Shown: in pieces, positions 6,370-16,675 of the stretch
Layout of the letters: each line of letters starts with the position of its first letter
Numbering within the stretch: the stretch's first letter is position 1
Origin: an uncultured Bacillota bacterium
GTDB taxonomy: Bacteria > Bacillota > Clostridia > Oscillospirales > Oscillospiraceae
Assembly: GCA_947645675.1 (NCBI GenBank)
Contig: CANSDP010000021.1
Coordinates: forward strand, 1 to 33,369
Direction of reading: 5' to 3'
DNA: 33,369 nucleotides
The notes under the pieces: model-generated
Database searches by the model: none
What the model was told of the DNA's origin: nothing
Seen by the model: the letters and a program-made list of their open reading frames with translations, nothing else
Program-made: the position numbers and the translations under genes

Positions 6370-7500
6370 TTACATCTTAATCAGCTCATACGCCCGAGTG
6401 CCCAGGCCGATTTTCTCGGCGTGCTCCAGGCAGCTGCGCCACTCCGACTCCGGCGTAGAGTTGGTAAAGTGGTCGTGGTGGTCGTGGAACTCCGGGTCGG
6501 CCAGGTGGCGGGCCAGCTGACTACCGGGCATGGGCTCGGCGGCGAGGCAGGCGTCCACACAGGCCTGGTCCAGGGCCAGAGGGTCGGTGGAGGCGAACAT
6601 ACCCAGGTTGGGCAGGATGGGCACGTCGTTCTCCCCGTGGCAGTCGCAGTTGGGGGACACATCCACGATCAGGGAGATATGGAACTGGGGCCGGCCGGAG
6701 ACCACCGCCTTGGTGTACTCCGCCATGCGGCAGTTGAGGGCTGCCTGAGCGTTGTCGTTGGTGAAGTAGATGGCGTCGAAGTTGCAGGCCCCCAGACAGC
6801 GGCCGCAGCCCACGCAGTGGGCCTCGTCCACGCGCATCTTCCGGGTCTGCTGGTCAAAGACCAGGCCGCTGTTGGCGCACTCCTTCTGGCAGCGCATACA
6901 TCCCCGGCAGGCCTCGGCGTTAATCTTGGGCTTTCCGCTGGCGTGCTGCTCCTTCTTCCCAGCCCGGGAGCCACAGCCCATGCCGATGTTCTTGATGGCC
7001 CCGCCGAAGCCGGTCATCTCATGGCCCTTGAAGTGGGTCAGGCTGATGAACACGTCGGCGTCCATGACGGCCCGGCCGATTTTGGCCTTGTCCACATACT
7101 CGCCGCCCTCCACAGGGACCTCCACGTCGTCGGTGCCCTTCAGGCCGTCGCCGATGAGGATGGGACAGCCCGCCGTAAGGGGTGTAAAGCCATTTTCCCA
7201 TGCACACTCCAGGTGCTCCAGAGCGTTTTTCCGGCTTCCGGGGTACATGGTGTTGCAGTCGGTGAGGAAGGGCTTGCCCCCCAGCTCCTTGACCACGTCC
7301 ACCACCGCTCGGGCGTAGTTGGGCCGCAGATAGCTGACGTTGCCCAGCTCGCCGAAGTGCATCTTGATGGCTACGAATTTACCGTCCAGCTCCAGGTCCT
7401 GGATGCCCGCCCTCTTGATGAGCTTTTTCAGCTTGGTGGGCAGGCTGTCGCCGAAGGCCTCGGTGTGGAAATCGGTAAAGTAAACCTTTGCTTTTTCCAT
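6370..7500 (-). CDS. DUF362 protein with two 4Fe-4S clusters
   Basis: 376 residues. The N-terminal half (about 1-185) is the DUF362 fold, with MHFGELGN (47-54), TDCNTMYPGSR (80-90) and a GFGGAIKN-IGMGC stretch (164-176). The second half carries a ferredoxin unit: Cys198, 201, 204, 208 (CRGCMRCQKEC) and Cys229, 232, 235, 239 (CVGCGRCLGAC), enough for two 4Fe-4S clusters. Such proteins are cytoplasmic and redox-related, but no reaction is established. AAGGAG precedes ATG 7500. Expression is probably controlled by a MerR-family activator (see the promoter at 7533-7563), which suggests stress or metabolite induction. The EamA transporter gene upstream is on the same strand, but this promoter lies between them. 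Confidence 0.9.
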   Translation of the reverse strand: MEKAKVYFTDFHTEAFGDSLPTKLKKLIKRAGIQDLELDGKFVAIKMHFGELGNVSYLRPNYARAVVDVVKELGGKPFLTDCNTMYPGSRKNALEHLECAWENGFTPLTAGCPILIGDGLKGTDDVEVPVEGGEYVDKAKIGRAVMDADVFISLTHFKGHEMTGFGGAIKNIGMGCGSRAGKKEQHASGKPKINAEACRGCMRCQKECANSGLVFDQQTRKMRVDEAHCVGCGRCLGACNFDAIYFTNDNAQAALNCRMAEYTKAVVSGRPQFHISLIVDVSPNCDCHGENDVPILPNLGMFASTDPLALDQACVDACLAAEPMPGSQLARHLADPEFHDHHDHFTNSTPESEWRSCLEHAEKIGLGTRAYELIKM

Positions 7501-7532
7501 AGTTGAATCTCCTTCTATGTAAATGTGTAAGA

Positions 7533-7563
7533 ACTATATCATATAAAGTATACTTTAAGTCAA
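7533..7563 (-). promoter_or_regulatory. MerR-type promoter: 19-base spacer containing a perfect palindrome
   Basis: Minus strand: TTGACT (7563-7558) and TATAGT (7538-7533), separated by 19 bases, two more than optimal. The spacer contains TAAAGTATACTTTA (7557-7544), a perfect 14-base palindrome directly after the -35. This layout (TTGACT, palindrome, overlong spacer) is the hallmark of promoters activated by MerR-family proteins, which distort the DNA to realign the two hexamers. It sits 33 bases upstream of the DUF362 start codon. No MerR gene is visible in the window. Confidence 0.75.
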
Positions 7564-7571
7564 GAGAAAAA

Positions 7572-8513
7572 TCAGGTTTTTGTCCGCTTGGATTCCACGA
7601 TTCCCGGAATGATGGAGCACAGAGAGCCTGCCACGATCAGGACAATGCCCATAAGCATATTGCCGGAGAGGCTCTCCCCGTGGACCGCCCAGCCCAGGAT
7701 GGGCGATAGGGCGGGCTTGAAGAAGTAGACCAGGGACACCACGCTGGCCGGCTGGTGCTCCATAGCCAGGAAGTAGGCGCAGAAGCCGACGCCCGCCACC
7801 CCCACCGACACAAAGAGCACGTAGGGCAGGTTTTGCAGGGTGTACCCCGCGAAAACGGGGACGTTGGCAAAGCTGTCCAGTCCCGCGCCCTGAAAGGCCT
7901 GGGCCACCGCGGGGATGTGGGAGAGGAGGATGAAGGCCAGCACAATCAGGCTCCCGAAGAGAAAGCTGAAGCAGGTGACCACCGCCCCGCCGAACTGAGC
8001 CACCTTTTTCTTGCCCATCACCCCGTACATGGAGAACAGCAGGGTGGACAGCAGGGCCAGAGCCACCCCGGTCATATTCAGGCGGGTGTTCCAGGGGTTG
8101 ATAATGACGATGGTGCCCAGAATTTCCAGGACGAGGGCGGCGATGTGACGGGCCTTTATGGGCTCCTTCAGGAGGAAAAAGGCCAAAAACGCCACAAATA
8201 CTGGGTTGCAGCTGAACATCAGCGCCGATACCGAGGAGCCGGTATAGCTCACCGCTATCTGGAGGATGGGCATACACAGAGCGATGCCGATGAGGCCCAG
8301 CAGGGCGAAGTAGGCCACGCTCCCCCGGTCCAGCCGCTGGCCCCGTTTTTTCAGACCGCGCAGGGCCACCGGAAGGAGGAACACAAAGCCGATGGAAAAC
8401 CGGCACAGGGTCAGCTGGATGGGGTTGATCTGCCCGGCGATGAATTTCAGCACCACCTCGAAGGAGGTAAACATGACCACCGCCACGGCGATATAGAGAT
8501 ACCCCTTTTTCAT
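7572..8513 (-). CDS. EamA/DMT-family transporter
   Basis: 313 residues with about ten hydrophobic segments arranged as two EamA repeats (about 5-135 and 145-300), the usual drug/metabolite transporter topology. ATG 8513 is preferred over ATG 8522 because the GGGGGG ribosome site (8523-8528) touches the earlier codon but is 9 bases from this one. Typical EamA features: PIQLTLCRFSIGFVFLLPVA near 30, and the conserved Glu in LLKEPIKARHIAALVLEILG near 120. The C-terminal repeat has HQPASVVSLVYFFKPALSPI and GESLSGNMLMGIVLIVAGS. The substrate cannot be read from sequence; relatives export amino acids or small metabolites. It lies 22 bases downstream of ligA on the same strand. Confidence 0.92.
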   Translation of the reverse strand: MKKGYLYIAVAVVMFTSFEVVLKFIAGQINPIQLTLCRFSIGFVFLLPVALRGLKKRGQRLDRGSVAYFALLGLIGIALCMPILQIAVSYTGSSVSALMFSCNPVFVAFLAFFLLKEPIKARHIAALVLEILGTIVIINPWNTRLNMTGVALALLSTLLFSMYGVMGKKKVAQFGGAVVTCFSFLFGSLIVLAFILLSHIPAVAQAFQGAGLDSFANVPVFAGYTLQNLPYVLFVSVGVAGVGFCAYFLAMEHQPASVVSLVYFFKPALSPILGWAVHGESLSGNMLMGIVLIVAGSLCSIIPGIVESKRTKT

Positions 8514-8535
8514 TGGGAGCATCCCCCCTTCTCTC

Positions 8536-11188
<2,653 letters not shown>

Positions 11189-11209
11189 GTCATTTCTCCT
11201 GTCTTTTGT

Positions 11210-11917
11210 CTAGGTCCGGTCCAGCTGTAAGTATGTGTCGGGCACCTTGCCCACAATCACCGTCTCAGCCACGCACAGCCGGGTGTTTACAGTGACCTCC
11301 ACCGCCCCTCCGGGGAGCAGCAGCTTTATGGGGACATCCACCTCCAACCAGATGCGGTGGAGGGTCTGATTCACCCCGGCGGCGGTGAGCTGGCTGTCAA
11401 ACTCCGCCCGGACCGTCCCCACGGCGATGGCCCGGGTTTTGAGGGCGGGGCCCTTGGCCCACAGGGGCTCCAGGTCGAAGAGGCTCCCCAGGGGGACCTG
11501 GATGGCGGACACGTCCACCCCTTCCAGCGCCTCCAGAATGGCGGCGGTGAGCTCCGACCGGAGCAGGTTCATTTTTGCCATGTCGGTGGTCAGGGCGGTG
11601 ATGGCCCCTCCCTCGTCCCGCTGGATGGTGACAAAGTCGGCGTAGCTCACATGCCGCTCGGCCAGACCGGCGGTGACGGCGTTCTCCACCACGGCGGTCA
11701 TGGTGTTCTGGGCCTGAGCGGCGGCGATTTCCGCCACCACCGGGCGCAGCCTGTTCTCCAGCAGGGCGATCATCGACCCGGCCACCACCAGAGCCACCGA
11801 CAGGGTGATAAGGACCGGCGGTATCCTCAGCGCCGGCCCGGGGCCCGTCCAAACCGGACGGAGGCGTCTCATTGGCCTGCGCATACTCCGGACAAGCTCC
11901 CGCCTCCAGGGCCCCAT
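11210..11917 (-). CDS. yunB: Sporulation protein YunB
   Basis: 235 residues: a basic N-terminus, one membrane anchor (about 34-54), then the YunB domain outside it. Family signature: MNLLRSELTAAI (about 115), VPLGSLFDLEPLWAKGP (about 139), FDSQLTAAGVNQTLHRIWLEV (about 172) and CVAETVIVGKVPDTYLQL at the C-terminus. YunB is produced in the mother cell under SigE in Bacillus subtilis and is required for efficient sporulation; its mechanism is unknown. ATG 11917 follows a G-rich ribosome site; ATG 11887 is an alternative, removing ten residues. It leads a run with vanZ and ligA. Confidence 0.9.
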   Translation of the reverse strand: MGPWRRELVRSMRRPMRRLRPVWTGPGPALRIPPVLITLSVALVVAGSMIALLENRLRPVVAEIAAAQAQNTMTAVVENAVTAGLAERHVSYADFVTIQRDEGGAITALTTDMAKMNLLRSELTAAILEALEGVDVSAIQVPLGSLFDLEPLWAKGPALKTRAIAVGTVRAEFDSQLTAAGVNQTLHRIWLEVDVPIKLLLPGGAVEVTVNTRLCVAETVIVGKVPDTYLQLDRT

Positions 11918-11962
11918 ACCCTCACCCCCTATAAGGGTAGGATATTCTAAAGCGGGCTTGGC

Positions 11963-12019
11963 CTATTCCTTAATCGCGACTGCAATTCCTAACAAAATAT
12001 ACCGCCAGATATTTTTCAT
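11963..12019 (-). CDS. Possible 18-residue microprotein
   Basis: Reads MKNIWRYILLGIAVAIKE and stops at TAG. The GGAGG site (12031-12027) is exactly 7 bases from the ATG, the best ribosome site in this intergenic space. The peptide has a charged N-terminus and a 10-residue hydrophobic core, so it may sit in the membrane. It lies 33 bases after the PLP lyase and 45 bases before yunB on the same strand. It could also be a leader peptide for yunB or a decayed gene remnant. Confidence 0.4.
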   Translation of the reverse strand: MKNIWRYILLGIAVAIKE

Positions 12020-12052
12020 ATTTGTTCCTCCGCAAATGCAAGCTGATCGGTT

Positions 12053-13300
12053 CTAATCCGAGGGACCCAGCAGCTCCTGAACAGCCAGCAGGACGCCCAG
12101 CTTGCCGGATTCGAAGGTCAGCCCGCCCTGGAGGTAGACGGTGTAGGGCTCCCGCATGGGGGCGTCGGCGGACAGCTCGATGGACGCGCCCTGAATGAAA
12201 GCCCCCGCCGCCATGATGACCTGACAGTCGTAGCCGGGCATGTCCCAGGGCTCCGGGGTGACGTAGGAATCCACCGGCGCGCCGAACTGGATGCCCTTGC
12301 AGAATTTTTTCAGGGCCTCCGGCTCCCGCATGTGGATCATCTGAATGATGTCGTGCCGGACCGCCGAGGAGTGGGGCTGGGTCTCATAGCCCAGCAGCTC
12401 CATCACCCTGGCGGCAAATACAGCGGTTTTCACCGCCTGGGCCACCGTGTGGGGGGCCAGGAACAGCCCCTGATAGAGCAGGCGGTTCTGCCCCAGGGTA
12501 CACCCGCATTCCCCTCCGATGCCGGGGACGGTGAGCCGCATAGCGGCCCCCTCCACCAGGTCCCGCCGTCCGGCGATGTAGCCCCCGGTGGGGGCCAGCC
12601 CGCCGCCGGGATTTTTGATGAGAGACCCCACCACCAGGTCCGCCCCCACATGGGTGGGCTCCATGGTCTCCACAAACTCGCCGTAGCAGTTGTCCACCAG
12701 GATGGCGGCGCTGGGGTTGGCCTCCTTGATAATCCGGCACATCTCCCCGATCTCCGCCACCGACAGGGAATCCCGGGTGGAGTAGCCCTTGGAGCGCTGA
12801 ATGAGCACCGCCTTTACCCGGGGGTCCGAGGCGGCTTTCCTGATCCCCTCCAGGTCGGGCTTGTTGTCACGGAGCTCCACCTGCCGGTACTCCACCCCGT
12901 AGTCCTTCAGGGAGCCGGGGCCCTTGTTCACCGCCCCCACGACCCCCAACAGGGTGTCGTAGGGCGCGCCCACGGCGGAGAGCAGCACGTCTCCCGCCTT
13001 CAGCGCCCCAAACAGGGCGCAGGCGATGGCGTGGGTGCCGTTGACGAACTGAATGCGCACCAGTGCGGCCTCCGTTCCGAAGAGGTCGGCGTAAATTTCG
13101 TCCAATTTATCCCGACCCAGGTCGTCGTAGCCGTAGCCGGTTGTGCCGGCAAAATAGCCGTCTGCCACCCGGTGCTCCTGAAAGGCGGACAGTACCCGGG
13201 CGGTATTCTCCTGGGCGATGGCGTCGATACGGGCAAATTCCTCAGTCAGCTGGCCCTGGGCCTGAGCGCCCAGGGCCTTGACGCGGTTGTTTATCTGCAT
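12053..13300 (-). CDS. PLP-dependent lyase, methionine gamma-lyase / aluminium-resistance (YnbB) family
   Basis: 415 residues, full length for this family. A fold-type I pyridoxal-phosphate enzyme: Lys229 in SLIKNPGGG is the cofactor Lys, Asp203 in VDNCYGEF contacts the pyridine ring, and FVNGTHAIACALFG (85-98) is the phosphate-binding segment. GYGYDDLGRDKLDEIY (55-70) is characteristic of the Firmicute family annotated methionine gamma-lyase or aluminium resistance protein. The true substrate is uncertain. Cytoplasmic. The ribosome site before ATG 13300 is weak (TAGGAT). It follows murD on the same strand with a hairpin between them (13338-13366). Confidence 0.88.
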   Translation of the reverse strand: MQINNRVKALGAQAQGQLTEEFARIDAIAQENTARVLSAFQEHRVADGYFAGTTGYGYDDLGRDKLDEIYADLFGTEAALVRIQFVNGTHAIACALFGALKAGDVLLSAVGAPYDTLLGVVGAVNKGPGSLKDYGVEYRQVELRDNKPDLEGIRKAASDPRVKAVLIQRSKGYSTRDSLSVAEIGEMCRIIKEANPSAAILVDNCYGEFVETMEPTHVGADLVVGSLIKNPGGGLAPTGGYIAGRRDLVEGAAMRLTVPGIGGECGCTLGQNRLLYQGLFLAPHTVAQAVKTAVFAARVMELLGYETQPHSSAVRHDIIQMIHMREPEALKKFCKGIQFGAPVDSYVTPEPWDMPGYDCQVIMAAGAFIQGASIELSADAPMREPYTVYLQGGLTFESGKLGVLLAVQELLGPSD

Positions 13301-13337
13301 ATTTATTCAATCCTATCCACTTTGTTCGATTTGTGCC

Positions 13338-13366
13338 TGCGGGGGTGGATGATACCCGCCCCCGCA
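13338..13366 (-). other. Strong hairpin between murD and the PLP lyase gene
   Basis: An 11-base stem with one G-T pair (13338-13348 with 13356-13366) and a seven-base loop. It begins 7 bases past the murD stop on the minus strand. No T tract follows, so it may stabilise or process the transcript rather than end it. Confidence 0.5.
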
Positions 13367-13372
13367 AGCAGA

Positions 13373-14758
13373 TTATAGGGCGTTCACCAGCCGCTTAAAC
13401 ACCTTGCCCCGCTCCATAAAGTTCTTGAACTGATCGAAGGCGGCGCAGGCCGGAGAGAGCACCACAACATCCCCCTCCCGGGCGGTGTCCCGGGCGGCGG
13501 TCACGGCGGAGGCCAGGTCCGCCGTCTCCAGAACGCGCAGGCCGCTCCCGGCGAAGCCCTCCGCCTCCTCCACCGCCCGCTTGATGGCGGGAGCGGTGTC
13601 GCCGGTGAGAATGAGGACCTTGACCTTCTCCACCATAGCCATGCCCAGCTGGGTGAAGGGCACTCCCTTATCATAGCCTCCGGCGATAATGATGAGCTTC
13701 TGGTCGAAGGAATCCAGGCAGGCCATGGTCCGGGTGGGGCTGGTGCCGATAGAGTCGTTGTAGTATTTCACCCCGTCCAGCTCCCGCACCAGCTCAATGC
13801 GGTGCTCCACCCCGGTGAACCGCTGGGCCACCGCCCGGACGCACTTGTCCGGGACGATGCCGTCCACCGCCGCGATGGCGGCCATATAGTTTTCGATGTT
13901 GTGGACGCCGGGGATTTGGATGCTGTCCAGAGGCAGAACCTCCCGGCTGCCCATGGGATTGGTCAGCCAGATGGCGTTGTCCCGGAGGTAGACCCCCTCC
14001 TCCAGCCGCTGCTTGCGGCTGAACAGCATGGCCTGCCCCACCGCCGCCTTGGCCAGGGAGCGGGTGATGTCGTTGTCATAGTTGAACACTACCCGGTCCT
14101 TGGGGCTCTGGTGACAGAAAATGTTCAGCTTGGCGGAGGTATACTCCTCCATTGTGTGGTGGTAGTCCAGGTGGTTGGGGGACAGATTGGTGAACACCGC
14201 CACATGGGGACTGCGGTCCATGCTCATGAGCTGGAAGGAGGACAGCTCCACCACGGCCACGTCCTCGGGGACCATGCCGTCCACGTCGGGCAGGAGGGGC
14301 TTCCCGATGTTGCCGCCCAGGTAGACATTGAGCCCCGCCTCCTTTAAAAACTCGCTGATGAGGGTGGTGGTGGTGGTTTTTCCGTCACTGCCGGTGACGC
14401 CGATGATTCTGCATGGACAAAGCTGGAAGAACAGCTCCATCTCAGAGGTGAGGATACTTCCCCGCTCCACCGCCTGCTTCAGCTCCGGGGTGTTGGGGCT
14501 GAGGCCCGGGGTGCGGAAGATCAGGTCGAACTTGTGGATCTTTTCCAAATAGTCCGGGCCCAGCTTCAGCCTGGCCCCCAGGCTTTCCAGCTCAGAGGCC
14601 TGCTCCTCCACCCGCTCCCGGGGGGACTTGTCGCAGACGGTGACCTTCAATTCGGCCCGCAGGAGCATACGGATCAGCGGGGTGTTGCTCACACCCATGC
14701 CGATGACGGCGATGGACCGGCCCCGCAGGGTCTCAAAATATTCCGATGTGGTGGACAT
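13373..14758 (-). CDS. murD: UDP-N-acetylmuramoyl-L-alanine--D-glutamate ligase
   Basis: Adds D-glutamate to UDP-MurNAc-L-Ala using ATP in peptidoglycan precursor synthesis, in the cytoplasm. 461 residues from ATG 14758, chosen because AAGGAGG (14772-14766) lies 7 bases upstream. N-terminal Rossmann fold with VIGMGVSNTPLIRML (18-32); P-loop GVTGSDGKTTTTT at 120-132; NLSPNHLDYH in the central domain (metal/substrate); C-terminal Mur ligase domain with YNDSIGTSPTRT and GGYDKG. It is separated from the usual division/cell-wall (dcw) cluster and lies alone between xerD and the PLP lyase, with a terminator just upstream, so it probably has its own promoter. Confidence 0.97.
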   Translation of the reverse strand: MSTTSEYFETLRGRSIAVIGMGVSNTPLIRMLLRAELKVTVCDKSPRERVEEQASELESLGARLKLGPDYLEKIHKFDLIFRTPGLSPNTPELKQAVERGSILTSEMELFFQLCPCRIIGVTGSDGKTTTTTLISEFLKEAGLNVYLGGNIGKPLLPDVDGMVPEDVAVVELSSFQLMSMDRSPHVAVFTNLSPNHLDYHHTMEEYTSAKLNIFCHQSPKDRVVFNYDNDITRSLAKAAVGQAMLFSRKQRLEEGVYLRDNAIWLTNPMGSREVLPLDSIQIPGVHNIENYMAAIAAVDGIVPDKCVRAVAQRFTGVEHRIELVRELDGVKYYNDSIGTSPTRTMACLDSFDQKLIIIAGGYDKGVPFTQLGMAMVEKVKVLILTGDTAPAIKRAVEEAEGFAGSGLRVLETADLASAVTAARDTAREGDVVVLSPACAAFDQFKNFMERGKVFKRLVNAL

Positions 14759-14821
14759 AGAATGTCCTCCTTCCATTGATTTTTCCAATAAATCATATTA
14801 CCATATTTCCCCGGATAATTC

Positions 14822-14861
14822 AACAAAAACCCGGCCCTTGGAGTGCTCCACCGGCCGGGTT
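14822..14861 (-). terminator. Terminator after xerD
   Basis: Nine-base stem AACCCGGCC / GGCCGGGTT (14861-14853 with 14836-14828), closed by a 16-base interior that can itself pair (GGAG / CTCC). TTTTTG follows on the minus strand; TTTTTT follows on the plus strand, so it is bidirectional. It starts 3 bases past the xerD stop. Confidence 0.85.
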
Positions 14862-14864
14862 TTT

Positions 14865-15752
14865 TCAGGCCCTGGGGTGGGCCTTTTTATAGACATCCTT
14901 GATCTTCTGATTGATGAGCCGGGAGTAGATCTGAGTGGAGGAGATATCTGCGTGACCCAGCATCTCCTGGATGGACCGCAGGTCAGCCCCGTTTTCCAGC
15001 AGATGGGCGGCGAAGGAGTGGCGCAGGGTGTGTGGCGTGATGTCTTTCTGAATACCCGCCTTCTCCTGATAAAATTTAATCAGCTTCCAGAAGCCCTGGC
15101 GGCTCATGCGCTCTCCATTCATGTTGACAAAGAGGGCGGTCTCGTCCGCCGAGTCCACCAGTTGGGGCCGGACCTCGGTTATGTACTCGCTCAGGGCCCG
15201 GACGGCCGCCGGGTACAGGGGGATGACCCGTTCCTTGCCCTTGCTGAAGCACCGCAGCACCCCGCCGGGAAGGTTCAGATCGTCCACATCCAGCTCAATG
15301 AGCTCGCTGACCCGGATGCCGGTGGCGTACAGCAGCTCCAGCATGGCGCGGTCCCGGTAGCCCTTCAGGTCGGTGCACTCGGGCTGCTCCAGAAGCAGCT
15401 CCACCTCTTTTCCGGTGAGCACCTGGGGCAGCTTTCGCTCCACCTTGGCCGGGGACACCCCCTTGGCCGGGTTCTGGTCCACATAGCCCTTGCTGATCAG
15501 GCAGGTGTAGAGGGACTTGATGGAGGCCACCGAACGGGTGACGGTGGCGGGGGACTTGCCCCGCTTCACCAGGGAGTTGGCATAGTCCTCCACATCGCTG
15601 GTCACCACCTGGGCCAGCTCGATCCCCCGGCCCTCCATCACCTCTGCGAACTGGTGGACGTCCCGCAGATAGGAGCTGACCGTGTTGGACGAGGCCCGTT
15701 TTTCAATTTTCAGAAAATCCTCATAGACCGACAGCAATTCAGACACTTCCAA
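14865..15752 (-). CDS. xerD: Tyrosine recombinase XerD
   Basis: 295 residues, the standard XerD length. Together with XerC it resolves chromosome dimers at dif. Catalytic residues: Arg147 (TGIRVSEL), Lys171 (SKGKERVIPL), His241 and Arg244 (HTLRH), His267 (LGHADISSTQ) and Tyr276 (QIYSR). The N-terminal core-binding domain spans about 1-105. TQIYSRL in place of the commoner TQIYTHV is a small deviation. It lies 16 bases downstream of spoIIM, echoing the xerD/ripX-spoIIM neighbourhood of other spore formers, so the two are probably cotranscribed. Confidence 0.94.
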   Translation of the reverse strand: MEVSELLSVYEDFLKIEKRASSNTVSSYLRDVHQFAEVMEGRGIELAQVVTSDVEDYANSLVKRGKSPATVTRSVASIKSLYTCLISKGYVDQNPAKGVSPAKVERKLPQVLTGKEVELLLEQPECTDLKGYRDRAMLELLYATGIRVSELIELDVDDLNLPGGVLRCFSKGKERVIPLYPAAVRALSEYITEVRPQLVDSADETALFVNMNGERMSRQGFWKLIKFYQEKAGIQKDITPHTLRHSFAAHLLENGADLRSIQEMLGHADISSTQIYSRLINQKIKDVYKKAHPRA

Positions 15753-15768
15753 AACTCCTAATTTTTCC

Positions 15769-16392
15769 TTACAGCACGACGCGGGACGCTGCCCGCAGCA
15801 GCACCGGGACCACCCAGTATTCCAGCAGTCCCGCGGACAGGCCCAGCCCCAGGCTCCCTCCGGCCCGTACCCACAGGGATCTGTCCAGCAGAGGCGGGCC
15901 TCCCCGCTCCTCCCCCAGCGACCGGCGCAGCAGCTTCTGGGCGGTGAGCAGGCCGGGTGTTCCCGTCAAGAACAGGGCCGGGGCCCACAGCAGGGCGGGC
16001 AGTCCAAACAGAGCGAAGGCAGGAATCAGTCCCCTGCCCCCAAAGACCCGGACAAAGCAGGCGGCGGAGAAGGAGAACAAAAAGCCCCGTACTCCGAAGA
16101 GTACCGGAAGTCCCACCGTCCCCAGCGCCGTCAGGCCCAGCACCACGGCGGCCAGCTGATACTTCATCTGTCCCCAGAGGGACGCCCAAAGGTCATGGGG
16201 CGCTCCAGCGCCTCCGGCCAGCTCCAGGTAGCCGGACAGATATCCGCTCAGCTCTTCGGCCCCCTCCCCGTCCGACAGTGCGGCGAAGAGACAGCCCGCC
16301 CCGCCTCCCAGCAGGAAGAGGGTCCCCAGGATGGCCAGCGCCGCCCGCTGCTCCGACGGCAAGTCCCATTTTTTTCGCAGCCTCACTCCCAC
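15769..16392 (-). CDS. spoIIM: Stage II sporulation protein M-like membrane protein
   Basis: 207 residues with five hydrophobic segments: about 20-40, 75-97, 100-120, 120-145 and 175-200. SpoIIM is part of the SpoIID-SpoIIM-SpoIIP machine that drives engulfment of the forespore; SpoIIM anchors it in the mother-cell membrane. Family resemblance is in WASLWGQMKYQLAAVV, the Gly-rich LPVLFGVRGFLFSFSA and the LP-ALLWAPALF-TG segments. Start GTG 16392 follows AGGTGAGG; GTG 16386 is possible. The context (upstream of xerD, in a spore former) supports the call. Its promoter (16473-16501) looks like a vegetative one. Confidence 0.78.
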   Translation of the reverse strand: MGVRLRKKWDLPSEQRAALAILGTLFLLGGGAGCLFAALSDGEGAEELSGYLSGYLELAGGAGAPHDLWASLWGQMKYQLAAVVLGLTALGTVGLPVLFGVRGFLFSFSAACFVRVFGGRGLIPAFALFGLPALLWAPALFLTGTPGLLTAQKLLRRSLGEERGGPPLLDRSLWVRAGGSLGLGLSAGLLEYWVVPVLLRAASRVVL

Positions 16393-16472
16393 AAAGCCTC
16401 ACCTCGCTATCAGCTTATGAGGCGGGAGGGAGAAATAGACGCGGCCCTCGGGCCCGCGTTCAGGGTAACTCT

Positions 16473-16501
16473 ACTATAGCTCGAACCGGCATTTTTCGCA
16501 A
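16473..16501 (-). promoter_or_regulatory. Candidate promoter of spoIIM-xerD
   Basis: Minus strand: TTGCGA (16501-16496) and TATAGT (16478-16473), spacing 17, about 80 bases before the spoIIM start. It is SigA-like; no clear SigE motif was seen. The same pair of hexamers occurs at 24819-24847. Confidence 0.5.
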
Positions 16502-16530
16502 GGGGTTTTTCCGATTTTCTCCGTTTTTGC

Positions 16531-16563
16531 TAATTCCGTTAATTTTTTATGTAAACGGAATTA
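16531..16563. repeat. Perfect 10-base inverted repeat upstream of spoIIM
   Basis: TAATTCCGTT (16531-16540) and AACGGAATTA (16554-16563) around a 13-base AT-rich interior. It lies in the 283-base gap between scfB and spoIIM, which otherwise holds only the candidate spoIIM promoter. There is no T tract on either side, so a protein-binding site is as likely as a terminator. Confidence 0.6.
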
Positions 16564-16675
16564 TGTTAACCGAGTAACCACAATAACACCAGAGCCCTGA
16601 TGTGGACTCTAGTATTGCTAAATATTGTGATAATTTCCCTGAAATATACTAGATATTGACAAAGAGGAGCGTGTC

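Noticed and set aside
16531-16563. Inverted repeat as the scfB terminator
   Set aside because: It is more than 110 bases past the scfB stop and has no T tract in that direction; kept only as a repeat.
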